Positions 52,311 to 61,745 of a stretch of 64,000 bases of DNA are shown one piece after another. The translations under genes were made by a program, and so were the position numbers. The stretch lies in contig JAFABB010000034.1 of NCBI GenBank assembly GCA_023426245.1, positions 62,001 through 126,000 on the forward strand. Direction: 5' to 3'. This stretch comes from Bacillota bacterium (GTDB lineage Bacteria; Bacillota; UBA4882; UBA8346). Each line of letters opens with the position of its first letter. Position 1 is the stretch's first letter. Under the pieces are notes generated by a model that was not told the origin of the DNA, searched no databases, and saw only the letters and a program-made list of their open reading frames with translations.

Positions 52311-52423
52311 CTAGTAAAACGTTCTCTAAATAAATAACTACACAATAATTGTGAACGTTTTACTCAAGTAGAGCATATCTTCCCCATTTCTGATTGCCAT
52401 TTATTTACGATACGCTCTACTAG
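52311..52423 (+). repeat. Dispersed two-hairpin repeat, full-length copy 2
   Basis: This 113-bp element aligns along its whole length with the minus strand of 18395-18503. Hairpin A: AGTAAAACGTTC ... GAACGTTTTACT. Hairpin B: AGTAGAGCATATC ... GATACGCTCTACT. Both ends are CTAGTA-like. It lies in the dinB upstream region. Confidence 0.8.
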
Positions 52424-52562
52424 TATTTAGAAAATATTCCATCCAATTATGGCTAACATACCTTCTTTAACGGCATATTAAAGTTTTTTTATGGCTTGGC
52501 AGGAAAAACTATAATTACCGATAATAACTATTAAAATTTAAAATTAAAGGAAGGATTATGCC

Positions 52563-53144
52563 ATGTCTCAGTTTGTACCTACCCGTCCTCAGGCTTATGA
52601 ACTTTTAAAAAAATACAACCAAAATGAAAGCCTCATTAAGCATGCTTTAACTGTTGAGGCAGTGATGAGGCATTTTGCCGAATTATTTGGAGAAAGGGAA
52701 ATTGAAAAATGGGGCATTATTGGGCTTTGCCACGATTTGGATTATGAAATGTACCCCGAAGAACATTGCAAAAAAGTTCGCCAAATTCTGACGGAGGAAA
52801 AATGGCCTGAAGATTATATCCGGGCGATTGAAAGCCATGGTTGGGGACTTTGTGTGGATGTCAAACCCCTCCATAAAATGGAATGGGTACTTTATACTAT
52901 CGATGAATTAACTGGCTTGATTACCGCTGCAGCTCTCGTTCGGCCTAGTAAAAGCATACTCGATATGGAGATCAAATCCATCAAAAAGAAATGGAAAGAC
53001 AAGGCCTTTGCCGCAGGCGTCAATCGCCAAGTCATTGAGGATGGTGCCAAAAATCTCGGGATGGAATTGGACGCCATTATCTCCGAAACCCTCAAAGGCA
53101 TGCAAAAAGTCGCCGAAACCATCGGTTTAAAAGGCAATCTTTAA
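52563..53144 (+). CDS. HD-domain protein (probable phosphohydrolase)
   Basis: The 193-residue protein has HALTVEAVM, the GLCHDLDYE His-Asp metal pair (about 55-63), IESHGW and a late Asp in YTIDELTGLI, the HD-superfamily layout. HD proteins hydrolyse phosphate esters, often nucleotides. This sub-group, with an EEH spacing after the HD, is common as a stand-alone gene in clostridia, and its substrate is unknown to me. RBS AAAGGAAGG. A strong terminator follows. Confidence 0.8.
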   Translation: MSQFVPTRPQAYELLKKYNQNESLIKHALTVEAVMRHFAELFGEREIEKWGIIGLCHDLDYEMYPEEHCKKVRQILTEEKWPEDYIRAIESHGWGLCVDVKPLHKMEWVLYTIDELTGLITAAALVRPSKSILDMEIKSIKKKWKDKAFAAGVNRQVIEDGAKNLGMELDAIISETLKGMQKVAETIGLKGNL

Positions 53145-53201
53145 TTCTTTCAATCAAGGATTTCAATACAAAGATAAATTTTAATATTATACGATTCATC
53201 A

Positions 53202-53256
53202 ATCATAACCCGAAAATTAACAGAAAATTAAAAAATTTTAGGGTTATGATTTTTTT
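53202..53256 (+). terminator. Strong terminator after the HD gene
   Basis: A 17-bp stem with one mismatch (ATCATAACCCGAAAATT, 53202-53218; AATTTTAGGGTTATGAT, 53234-53250) followed by seven T. Confidence 0.85.
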
Positions 53257-53507
53257 GGTGCCAGAAAGGCCCTAAAGGCCCATGTTAAGCAGGATAACCC
53301 CCATTGTTTCTTTTTTATTTTCTTTTTAAACATCCCTAAATTTACTATTTTTACTGGAAACTTGCAGGAAAAAAAGGAAAATAACCGAATTATTTTTTAA
53401 AAATTTTAAAATTCTCGAAGATAACTTGGATTACTTTATAAAAATTGGCTTGGGTAACGAAAAAATAAAAATCAATACAAACTGACACAATGGGAAGGTG
53501 GATTCGC
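53257..53507. other. AT-rich leader region of the MoxR/Bat cluster
   Basis: No gene. It must contain the promoter of the Bat cluster, but only weak hexamers are visible. GGAAGGTGG at 53492-53500 is the ribosome binding site of the MoxR gene. Confidence 0.3.
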
Positions 53508-54497
53508 ATGAGTGAGAATTTGACAGCAATCAATGAAGCAGTTAAAGCACGTAGTGAATTTGTTGGAAAGGTTAAAAACCAGGTCAGCAAGGTTATTGTC
53601 GGTCAGGAAAAACTGATTGACGGATTATTGCTTGGTTTGTTAGCCAATGGCCATGTTTTACTGGAAGGTGTACCCGGCCTCGCCAAAACTTTGTCCGTAA
53701 AAAGCTTGGCAGACAGTGTTAAGGCAAATTTTCAACGGATTCAATTTACACCGGATTTATTGCCTTCGGATTTAGTGGGTACTTTAATCTATAACCCGCA
53801 ATCCGGTAATTTTACGACCAAAAAGGGACCTATTTTTGCCCAGATTGTTTTGGCAGATGAGATAAACCGGGCTCCCGCCAAGGTTCAAAGCGCTCTCCTG
53901 GAAGCAATGGCGGAGCGGCAAGTGACAATAGGTGATACGACATATCCCCTTGATAAACCTTTTATGGTATTGGCAACTCAAAATCCAGTTGAACAGCAAG
54001 GTACCTATCCCCTTCCGGAAGCCCAGTTGGATCGATTTATGTTGAAACTTAAAATCGGCTATCCAACCAAGGAAGATGAACTCTTGATTATGGAACGGAT
54101 GGCCCATACAAGTGAATCACCCAATATAGAGCCGGTGATTACACCGGAAGAGATTTTAGAGGTCCGCAAGGTTGTCGACAAAGTTTATATGGATCCAAAA
54201 GTGAAGGAATATATTGTTGATTTGGTCTGCGCTACCCGTGAACCTGAAAAATATAAACTTGACATTACCGAGTATATTCAATATGGGGTTTCACCGCGTG
54301 CCACCATCAATCTGACTCTTGCGGCCAAAGCTTATGCTTTCATGCAAGGCCGGGGTTATGTCACCCCTAACGATCTCAAAATGATCGGTCTGGATGTTTT
54401 ACGGCACCGCATTATTATCACTTATGAAGCCGAAGCAAGTGAAGTTACTGCGGAAGATATCGTTCAAAAGATTTTCGACGGCGTGCCCGTTCCTTGA
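53508..54497 (+). CDS. MoxR-family AAA+ ATPase
   Basis: The 329-residue AAA+ protein has Walker A GVPGLAKT (about 50), Walker B ADEINRAPAKVQSALLEAM (about 115) and the sensor stretch ATQNPVEQQGTYPLPEAQLDRF. MoxR ATPases act as chaperones on VWA-domain partners, which are encoded in the same cluster. ATG 53508 is used because of GGAAGGTGG just before it. It is first of eight co-directional genes. Confidence 0.92.
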   Translation: MSENLTAINEAVKARSEFVGKVKNQVSKVIVGQEKLIDGLLLGLLANGHVLLEGVPGLAKTLSVKSLADSVKANFQRIQFTPDLLPSDLVGTLIYNPQSGNFTTKKGPIFAQIVLADEINRAPAKVQSALLEAMAERQVTIGDTTYPLDKPFMVLATQNPVEQQGTYPLPEAQLDRFMLKLKIGYPTKEDELLIMERMAHTSESPNIEPVITPEEILEVRKVVDKVYMDPKVKEYIVDLVCATREPEKYKLDITEYIQYGVSPRATINLTLAAKAYAFMQGRGYVTPNDLKMIGLDVLRHRIIITYEAEASEVTAEDIVQKIFDGVPVP

Positions 54498-54544
54498 ATG
54501 AATTGACCTTTGGCTCCTATCACTGAAAAAATGGAGGCCCTATC

Positions 54545-55423
54545 TTGCTCTCAAAAGAAATACTCAAAAAGATTAAAGGAATTCAATTAAAGATTTCTCA
54601 TATGAGTAATGAGGTTATCTCCGGCAGTTACATCAGTGCATTTAAAGGCGTAGGTATCGAGTTTAACGAAGTCCGTGAATACATTCCCGGCGATGACATT
54701 CGGGCTATCGACTGGAACGTCACGGCGCGTGCCGGTGCGCCTTTTATAAAACGCTATATTGAGGAACGGGAATTAACAGTGATGTTAATGGTTGATCTCA
54801 GTCCCTCACAGCATTTTGGAACTGCCGATAGTTTAAAAAGCGAACTGGCAGCGGAGATTTCAGCTCTAATTGCATTTCTGGCAATCAAAAACAATGATAA
54901 AGTTGGTTTACTGATATTCAGCAATACTTGTGAAAAGTATCTTCCTCCTCAAAACGGACGTCTTCATGTTTTAAGGGTCATCCGGGAAATTCTAGGCTTT
55001 CAAGCTGCGGGTACCGGAACTGACATAACGGGAGCCCTTAATTTTGTGAATAAAGTTCTTAAGCGCCGTAGTATCATTTTTTTGATTTCGGACTTTCGCG
55101 ATCATGATTTTGAAAAATCTCTCAAGAGCATTGCCAGTCGCCATGACCTCGTGGCTGTGAATATAACCGACCCGCGGGAAACTGATTTTCCCGAAATCGG
55201 AATCGTGGAATTCGAGGATAATGAAACCGGAGAGAAGATTTTATTTGATACTTCATCGAAAAACTCCCGGGAAGAATTCCGTCGAAACGCTTTGGCCCGT
55301 ATCAAACAAAATGCCCAAATCTTTAAGTCCGGTAAAATTGATATTATCGAAATAGCTACTGATAAATCTTATCTCGAACCGCTCCAAAAGTTCTTTATGA
55401 AGCGGAAACACCGAAATCATTAG
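54545..55423 (+). CDS. DUF58-domain protein (VWA-like) of the Bat cluster
   Basis: The 292-residue protein has the DUF58 signature (EFNEVREYIPGDDIRAIDW, about residues 36-54) and a VWA-like half with MVDLSPS and FLISDFRDHDF. It is typically paired with MoxR and BatA/BatB. It starts with TTG at 54545, six bases after GGAGG. Its MIDAS loop reads DLSPS, a D-x-S-x-S pattern. Confidence 0.9.
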   Translation: MLSKEILKKIKGIQLKISHMSNEVISGSYISAFKGVGIEFNEVREYIPGDDIRAIDWNVTARAGAPFIKRYIEERELTVMLMVDLSPSQHFGTADSLKSELAAEISALIAFLAIKNNDKVGLLIFSNTCEKYLPPQNGRLHVLRVIREILGFQAAGTGTDITGALNFVNKVLKRRSIIFLISDFRDHDFEKSLKSIASRHDLVAVNITDPRETDFPEIGIVEFEDNETGEKILFDTSSKNSREEFRRNALARIKQNAQIFKSGKIDIIEIATDKSYLEPLQKFFMKRKHRNH

Positions 55424-55435
55424 CACGGAGGCAAC

Positions 55436-56476
55436 ATGGAGCGCTTTTCTTCGAACAAAATAATGGGTCTTTACTTGCGGCTCATAGCAGTTTTCATCGT
55501 TCTGACAGTTGTGGCTGGCTGTAGCCGTTCCAAACCGCTTGGACTCAAACCGGACGAAAACATCCGGGTCAGTTTCCACATCGAAAATGATGGGCGTTTT
55601 CATGTCGGCGACTCTATTCCGTTCATTTTGACTGTAGAGGCGCGGAAAGGGATTTCATTCCAAATCCCTGAGATTGACGAAAAAACATCCGGAGGCCTGG
55701 AACTCAAAAATAAAGAAACATTTAAAACCGAGACATTTCCAGAAGGTATCCGGCAAACGACTCGTTATGTAGTGGCCGGCTGGAATGTGGGCCGATATAA
55801 AATACCGGCTCTTAATTTGCCCTATAAAAAGTCTTCCCGTCAACAAGGTAAAATAAAAACCGCTCCCGTAACGGTGACACTTTCTTCAGTTTTGCCAAAA
55901 GGAATATCTGAAGCGGAGTTATTGACGTTCAACATTAAAGGCATTCAATCTCCTTTGGCATTGGAACCCCGTTATTCCATGATCAAATGGTTTCTATTAG
56001 GCGCCTTTATTTTGAGCTGTCTCGGACTGCTTCTTCATTATTACCGTCGTTCCTTTATTCAATCGCAAACTATCTCCGAAGCCATTACAGAGCCTGCTCA
56101 CATTATTGCTTTACGGCGCTTGGCAAACTTAAAAACGATTGAACTCACCGACGAGGCTGGTTATAAAGTCTTTTATTCAGAATTAAGCGAGTGCATCCGT
56201 GAATACATGGAAAACCGTTATTCCATTCGGGCTTTAGAAATGACCACTGAAGAGTTTTTAATGCGACTAACAACCGGAACCTATCTAAATAAGGAACAGC
56301 AATTATTATTAAAATCCTTTATGCAACAGTCCGACTTGGTAAAGTTCGCAAACCATTCTCCTTCCAAGGAAGAAGCAGAAATGGCATTGCTACAGATTGA
56401 ACAATTGGTAGAAACGACCAAAGAAATACCGATACAATCTGACGATCCGGCAGCACCGGCTCAAACAACGCTTTAG
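55436..56476 (+). CDS. Membrane-anchored Bat-cluster protein (DUF4381-like), probable lipoprotein
   Basis: The 346-residue protein has a signal peptide with a lipobox-like LTVVAGC, a beta-rich extracellular part (about 40-165), one transmembrane helix (about 183-203) and a cytoplasmic helical tail with ECIREYMENRY and ALEMTTEEFL. The tail is the part shared with BatD and DUF4381 proteins. An N-terminal lipid plus a transmembrane helix would be unusual, so either the lipobox is coincidental or the first helix is an anchor. It sits between the DUF58 and BatA genes. Confidence 0.75.
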   Translation: MERFSSNKIMGLYLRLIAVFIVLTVVAGCSRSKPLGLKPDENIRVSFHIENDGRFHVGDSIPFILTVEARKGISFQIPEIDEKTSGGLELKNKETFKTETFPEGIRQTTRYVVAGWNVGRYKIPALNLPYKKSSRQQGKIKTAPVTVTLSSVLPKGISEAELLTFNIKGIQSPLALEPRYSMIKWFLLGAFILSCLGLLLHYYRRSFIQSQTISEAITEPAHIIALRRLANLKTIELTDEAGYKVFYSELSECIREYMENRYSIRALEMTTEEFLMRLTTGTYLNKEQQLLLKSFMQQSDLVKFANHSPSKEEAEMALLQIEQLVETTKEIPIQSDDPAAPAQTTL

Positions 56477-56488
56477 GGAGCGACAATC

Positions 56489-57511
56489 ATGATATTCCGT
56501 AATCCATTTTATCTTCTTTTACTGCTTGTATTGGTCCCATTCATTGGGGCGCTAATTTTTAGGGGTCGCCGTCATTGGGATAGTTATAACTATCTCAATA
56601 CGGTGCATTATTCCGCGATTGATGAAATTAAGGCTGTTAAGTCAAGTTGGAAGATTCGCATTGTTCCGATTTTGCCATGGTTTCCCATAATCGGCCTGAT
56701 ATGCGTGATCATTGCCTTGGCCCGTCCCCAACTAGGTATCAGCCAATCCCTGCAACGCCGGGATAGTGTTGATATCATGCTAACAATTGATGTTTCACCA
56801 AGCATGTTGGCGGAAGATTTCCAATTGAACGGACATCAAACCAACCGCCTGGAAGTTGTCAAAAAAGTGGCCAAGGATTTTTTAGCAAGCAGGCCGAACG
56901 ATCGTATTGGACTGATTGTCTTCTCCGGCAAGTCCTATATTTTATCCCCTTTAACCTGGGATCATGATTGGTGTAACAGCCGCCTTGGCGAAGTTCAGTC
57001 CGGAATGATTGAAGAAGGAACTGCCATTGGATCGGCCCTTGCTACCTCGGTTAACAGTTTACATGATTCCAAAGCCAAAAGTAAAGTGGTTATTTTGTTG
57101 ACCGACGGAGTCAATAACGCCGGTCAAGTGACTCCGGAAGCTGCGGCTAAAGTTGCTAAGACATTAGGAATCGTTATTTATACAATAGGCGCAGGCACCA
57201 AGGGTGGGCCGGTTCCCTGTCCCATACTGGATGACATGGGGCGCCGCACCTACCAAAACATTCCGATCGATTTGGATGAAAATTTACTTACTCAAATTGC
57301 CACCAAAACAGGGGGCCGCTATTTCCCAGCTACAAATACCGAAGGTCTCACTGCAATATTTGAAAAAATAAATAAAATGGAACGAACCAGCCTAAACTCG
57401 CCTCAATTTCAAGAGTATAAAGAGCTTTATCCTTTGTTCCTGTTACTCGGATTCGTTTTTCTCTCCCTTGAGACAATTTTAGGCAACACCATTTTTAGGA
57501 GACTGCCATGA
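56489..57511 (+). CDS. batA: BatA-type VWA membrane protein
   Basis: The 340-residue protein has transmembrane segments at about 5-22, 55-75 and near the C-terminus, flanking a VWA domain with intact MIDAS residues (LTIDVSPSML, then LLTDGVNNAGQ). BatA and BatB were named for aerotolerance in Bacteroides. The stop overlaps batB by four bases (ATGA). Confidence 0.88.
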   Translation: MIFRNPFYLLLLLVLVPFIGALIFRGRRHWDSYNYLNTVHYSAIDEIKAVKSSWKIRIVPILPWFPIIGLICVIIALARPQLGISQSLQRRDSVDIMLTIDVSPSMLAEDFQLNGHQTNRLEVVKKVAKDFLASRPNDRIGLIVFSGKSYILSPLTWDHDWCNSRLGEVQSGMIEEGTAIGSALATSVNSLHDSKAKSKVVILLTDGVNNAGQVTPEAAAKVAKTLGIVIYTIGAGTKGGPVPCPILDDMGRRTYQNIPIDLDENLLTQIATKTGGRYFPATNTEGLTAIFEKINKMERTSLNSPQFQEYKELYPLFLLLGFVFLSLETILGNTIFRRLP

Positions 57512-58572
57512 GATTTGCAAACCCTTACTTTTTACCATTATTATTTGTTCCTATTCTATTGATACTGCTTTTTATCAGAGCTTACTTCAAATGCTCTCGT
57601 GACCTAAAAACTTTTGCAGCACCGGAAAGCCTATCCAAAATCGTTAATCCGACTTTGACCAAATTGCGGTATCAAAAATGGATTTTCCGCTTATGCGGCC
57701 TTTTCTTTTTGATTTTGGCCATGTCCGGACCCCAATGGGGCTATCAATGGCAGCAGTCGAAAAGCAAAGGCTTGGAAATCATCATGGCGCTTGATACTTC
57801 CAAAAGTATGCTGGCCTGTGACGTGGAGCCCAATCGCTTCGATAGGGCCAAACTCGCTATAAAGGATTTTGTTGGCAAAATTCCGGGTAATCGAATTGGC
57901 TTAATCGCATTCGCCGGGGACAGCTTTTTACAATGCCCTCTCACTATGGACTATGGAGCATTTAATCTTACCATTGACAGTTTAAACATTCAAAGCATTT
58001 CCCGTGGCGGGACTGCCATTCATACAGCAATAACCAATGCCCGGAAGGCTTTTAAAACGGCTATCGGAACTAAAATTCTCATATTAATAACTGATGGCGA
58101 AGACCACGACGGTGATCCGGTGAACGAAGCCCAAAATGCCGCCAAGGAAGGTATCTCAATTTACACAATCGGCATCGGTAGTTCCAAGGGGGTTCCGATT
58201 CAAATCAAAGATGCTAATGGCCAGTTAACCTATATAAAAGACAGCGACGGAAAACAGGTGATTACATCTTTAAACGAAAGACTTTTGCAAAATATAGCTT
58301 TGGCAGGTAAGGGATCCTATATTAAGGCTGAAGGCATATCTTTAGGTTTGGAACAACTTTACCGTCGGCAATTATTAAAGTATTACCGAACTGCCCTGAC
58401 CGGTCAAAAACAAAAGCAATATATCGAACGATACCAGATACCATTGATTTTGGCTTTTTTTTGTTTTCTTTTTGAACTGGCTTTAGGAACCAAGTGGACT
58501 GGCTTAACCAAAAATCTAATCCGCCCTTTCTTCAAGCAACGTATCTCATCCGTAAAGGAGGAGGCTCCTTAA
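57508..58572 (+). CDS. batB: BatB-type VWA membrane protein
   Basis: The 354-residue relative of BatA has two N-terminal transmembrane helices, a VWA domain (MALDTSKSML, then LITDGEDHDGD) and a C-terminal transmembrane helix. It overlaps the next gene by one base (TAATG). The pair of adjacent VWA proteins with a MoxR ATPase is the core of the Bat system. Confidence 0.88.
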   Translation: MRFANPYFLPLLFVPILLILLFIRAYFKCSRDLKTFAAPESLSKIVNPTLTKLRYQKWIFRLCGLFFLILAMSGPQWGYQWQQSKSKGLEIIMALDTSKSMLACDVEPNRFDRAKLAIKDFVGKIPGNRIGLIAFAGDSFLQCPLTMDYGAFNLTIDSLNIQSISRGGTAIHTAITNARKAFKTAIGTKILILITDGEDHDGDPVNEAQNAAKEGISIYTIGIGSSKGVPIQIKDANGQLTYIKDSDGKQVITSLNERLLQNIALAGKGSYIKAEGISLGLEQLYRRQLLKYYRTALTGQKQKQYIERYQIPLILAFFCFLFELALGTKWTGLTKNLIRPFFKQRISSVKEEAP

Positions 58573-59213
58573 TGTCTAAAAAAAATCTAATTTTTGTTTT
58601 AACAGGATTTTTCCTTATTGCTGGAATCGCAACAATGATATATACGGTTTGGGGACAATCAATCCGAGTATCACACGCTAACGAATTATTTACAAATCGT
58701 AATTTTGAAAAAGCAGAAGATGCCTATGAGAACTTAGCCGTTGATCTTCCCAAATCCAAGATTATCACTCATAATTTAGGTCTCTGTTATTACCAGGAAG
58801 GCCTTTATGAGCGTTCTATCATCAACTTTACAAAGTGTGTTCCCAAAGAAAAAACATTATCTGCGACCACAGTTCCGCAATTTAAAAATGCCGACACTTA
58901 CTATTATCATTTGGGAAATGCCTATTACAAGTCTGCTTCCCGCGATGGCGTCGATAGCCAGACAGCCGTAAAATTATTTACCGCCGCTGTCCAAAATTAT
59001 AAGAAAGCACTTTTGGCAAGTCCTTCTGATCAATCAGCCAAGTACAATTATGAATTGGCTGTGATTCATTTACAGCAAATGGTAAATAAACCGCAAACCA
59101 AACAAGATCCCCAACAGGAAGCCAACGATATGCTCCAAAATACTCAAAATTCCGAGCAGTTCAAAGCCAAACTGATTCCTGATACGAATCCTCCAAACGG
59201 TAAGGATTGGTAG
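58572..59213 (+). CDS. TPR-repeat Bat-cluster protein (BatC-like)
   Basis: The 213-residue protein has one N-terminal transmembrane helix (about 6-24) and TPR-like repeats (HANELFTNRNFEKAEDAYENL, LGLCYYQEGLYERSI, YHLGNAYYKSA). The Gln-rich end is probably unstructured. The ATG at 58572 shares a base with the batB stop. It is in the position of BatC in known clusters. Confidence 0.8.
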   Translation: MSKKNLIFVLTGFFLIAGIATMIYTVWGQSIRVSHANELFTNRNFEKAEDAYENLAVDLPKSKIITHNLGLCYYQEGLYERSIINFTKCVPKEKTLSATTVPQFKNADTYYYHLGNAYYKSASRDGVDSQTAVKLFTAAVQNYKKALLASPSDQSAKYNYELAVIHLQQMVNKPQTKQDPQQEANDMLQNTQNSEQFKAKLIPDTNPPNGKDW

Positions 59214-59280
59214 ACCCAATTTCACCCGGTTCAAATCCGGTGAGGTTGACACTATAACCCCAAAGTAGGAAGGAACCAAA

Positions 59281-60738
59281 ATGAAGACGACTAACTTGAA
59301 ACACAAAAAATGGCTAATGTATTGTATCTTACTTTGTATTTCCTTTTGCTTCTGGAATGCTCCCCAAGGAGCCTTGGGCGCAGAATCCCAAAACACCTTG
59401 ACCGTGAGTGATTTGGTCGAACAAAATTTGGGCTCCCTTGAACTTCCTCAAGTTGAGGGGCCGCTCTATTTAGAATACTCGTTGCCGAAGAGCCACTTCT
59501 ATATCGGCGAACGGGTCCCGGTTACAGTTACCCTTTATGTCGGTAATATTGTGGTCAACAATGTAGATCCGCCGATATTGCATCAACCTGAATTTATACT
59601 GGATTCAGCCGGTAATTCCTCTCAACAGAAATTGCGAATTAACGGCCGTTCTTATCAAGTGATAAAATTTCCATGTTTGCTTAGTCCTTTACAAACAGGC
59701 TCCTTTAAACTCGGCCCCATCACTACTACTCTCTATCTCCCAACGACAACCGGCAAAAAACGGACAATGGATATAACTGCACAGCAAGTCAGGGTAAAGG
59801 TCTCCAACGTGCCAATTCAGGGCAGACCGGATCATTTTTCGGGTGGGGTCGGTAATTTTCAACTAAGTGTTTCCGCTAACCCGCCCCGGGTAAAATTAGG
59901 TGAACCAGTTACCATTCGGATGGTTCTCTCGGGATCCGGCAACCTCCAGGTTATATCAGCGCCTTTTTGGGAAAACTCTAAAGGTTTTAAAGCTTATAGC
60001 CCTTTAAGAAAATCCGATCTATCCACTGCAAGCAAAGTTACATTTGAACAAATCGTGATTCCTGTGGAAAAACAGGTCAAAAAAGTCGGCCCGTTTACTT
60101 TTGTTTATTTTAATCCCAATACCGGAAAATACCAACAAATTGCAGCCCCTTCCCTCTCTATTTCCGTTAAGGACAATCCGGGATTTAAAAATGATCTGCA
60201 CGATCCGACTACCCAAAACCCGACTCAATCAAAAATGATTTCTATTCGGAAAGAACTTGGAATATTATACTCGATGGGATGGCAATGGCTGAAAGACCCC
60301 CGCTTTTGGATTTTACAACTTCTACCTCTGTTGTTGCTACTTGGAACAATCATTTACCGCAGGCATGTCGAATTCATGAAGTCGGATTCCCCCCGTGCCC
60401 GGGCCATTCGTTCCAATAATATGGCCAAGGAACAAATGGCTTCAGTCCAACTCTTGTCCGAAGAAGGCCTTTTTGATGAGATTCCTGAGCAGTTACATCA
60501 AATCATCCGGGAGTTCCTGGCTGAAAGATTTGAACTTGCCGCTGCAGGTATGACTGGATCTGTGGTCAATAAACTTACTGATAAGGGAATTCGTTCTAAC
60601 ATCTTACAAGACATTCAATATTTTTTTGAACAATACGATTCTCACCGTTTCGCCCATTTGAATTTTACAAAGGAAGAAACCATAGCGCTTACGGAGAAAA
60701 TCAAAAATATTTTAGCTTCTTTTGATGAAACCCACTAG
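59281..60738 (+). CDS. batD: BatD-like membrane protein
   Basis: The 485-residue protein has a signal peptide, a long beta-sandwich extracellular region (about 35-320: FYIGERVPVTVTLYVGN, RVKLGEPVTIRMVLSGSGNL), a transmembrane helix (about 345-363) and a helical cytoplasmic tail (IIREFLAERFELAAAGMTG). This is the BatD layout. The cluster order matches known Bat operons. Confidence 0.87.
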   Translation: MKTTNLKHKKWLMYCILLCISFCFWNAPQGALGAESQNTLTVSDLVEQNLGSLELPQVEGPLYLEYSLPKSHFYIGERVPVTVTLYVGNIVVNNVDPPILHQPEFILDSAGNSSQQKLRINGRSYQVIKFPCLLSPLQTGSFKLGPITTTLYLPTTTGKKRTMDITAQQVRVKVSNVPIQGRPDHFSGGVGNFQLSVSANPPRVKLGEPVTIRMVLSGSGNLQVISAPFWENSKGFKAYSPLRKSDLSTASKVTFEQIVIPVEKQVKKVGPFTFVYFNPNTGKYQQIAAPSLSISVKDNPGFKNDLHDPTTQNPTQSKMISIRKELGILYSMGWQWLKDPRFWILQLLPLLLLLGTIIYRRHVEFMKSDSPRARAIRSNNMAKEQMASVQLLSEEGLFDEIPEQLHQIIREFLAERFELAAAGMTGSVVNKLTDKGIRSNILQDIQYFFEQYDSHRFAHLNFTKEETIALTEKIKNILASFDETH

Positions 60739-60818
60739 CCCGAAGTAACTTATTACAATCGATACGCCCGGTTAACCGGGCCTTTGAACCTTTATCTCTT
60801 AGCAGAGGAGAAAAGCAG

Positions 60819-61616
60819 ATGACATTCAAAAAAATCAAGTTATGCTTCCTATTTACCCTATTGGTGTTAGGCAGTTTTAGCCTTAGCTTTGCTTCCGAAT
60901 CCCGGCTGTCGATATCTAATGATACAGCTCTTTTTCTACAAGCCAATCAGCTTTATGAAAAAGGTGACTATGGCAATGCCGCAGAAATTTACGGGAAAGT
61001 CATTGCCACGGGTAAAGAAAACGGGACTATCTATTTTAATTTAGGGAATGCGTATTTGAAACTGAATCAGAAGGGACTGGCTATATTAAATTATGAAAAA
61101 GCCCGGCGTTTCATCCCTTATGATAAAGGCTTACAAACCAATCTAAATTTGGCCTTGCAAGGGGTCAATGAAGGTGAAATCAACTGGGGCCGTGTGTTTT
61201 ACTCTTCAATAACACATTGGGTTCCTCTGAATTGGTTAGCCTTAGGTTGCTCAATTTGTTTGTATATCTTGATTTTGCTAATCATTGTTTGGATACTCTT
61301 CCCGGCCCGGGTTACAAAGGATTACGGAAAAGCCGGTTTATGGTATAAAACCTCGCTCTACATTATTTCCTGCTTTTTATTGGTTTTCGTTTTCATGACG
61401 ACGATTACATTTTTGGATCAGCACCAAACACAAGCCGTAGCCATTAAAGGAAACGCTCCCGTGCTGAGCGAACCAAAACCTGAAGGAACTTCCTATTTCA
61501 ATCTGGACGAAGGAAGCCGGGTTATTGTCAGCTCGGTCAAAGGAAATTGGTTATTAATCCGAAGACAGGATGGTAAGCGGGGATGGGTAGAACGGCAAAA
61601 TCTTGAATTTTTATAA
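60819..61616 (+). CDS. batE: BatE-like protein: TPR, two membrane helices, SH3
   Basis: The 265-residue protein has a signal peptide, a TPR-like region (NQLYEKGDYGNAAEIYGKVI, YFNLGNAYLKLNQKGLA), two transmembrane helices (about 140-165, 185-207) and a C-terminal bacterial SH3 domain (LDEGSRVIVSSVKGNWLLI, RGWVERQNLEF). This is the BatE order. Last gene of the cluster; a strong terminator follows. Confidence 0.85.
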   Translation: MTFKKIKLCFLFTLLVLGSFSLSFASESRLSISNDTALFLQANQLYEKGDYGNAAEIYGKVIATGKENGTIYFNLGNAYLKLNQKGLAILNYEKARRFIPYDKGLQTNLNLALQGVNEGEINWGRVFYSSITHWVPLNWLALGCSICLYILILLIIVWILFPARVTKDYGKAGLWYKTSLYIISCFLLVFVFMTTITFLDQHQTQAVAIKGNAPVLSEPKPEGTSYFNLDEGSRVIVSSVKGNWLLIRRQDGKRGWVERQNLEFL

Positions 61617-61642
61617 AAAGAAAATAAACTTTTAGTACTGCC

Positions 61643-61682
61643 AATCTCCCTTTCCCTGTAAACAGCCTGAGAAAGGGAGATT
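61643..61682. terminator. Terminator between batE and the CNNM gene
   Basis: AATCTCCCTTTC (61643-61654) pairs perfectly with GAAAGGGAGATT (61671-61682), 12 bp. Convergent genes on both sides can share it. Confidence 0.8.
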
Positions 61683-61745
61683 CTTAATTCTTGATATCAC
61701 GGAAATACGATTAATTACCGATATTCTCAATTTTATATTTGGAAT

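Noticed and set aside
52252..52562. LexA/SOS box before dinB
   Set aside because: CGTTC/GAACG elements are present, but they belong to hairpin A of the dispersed repeat and do not form the CGAAC-N4-GTTCG site.
59214..59280. A tRNA-like T-arm (CCGGTTCAAATCCGG) between the TPR and BatD genes
   Set aside because: Only the T-arm resembles a tRNA. I could not build D-arm, anticodon arm or acceptor stem around it, so it is a simple hairpin between two genes.
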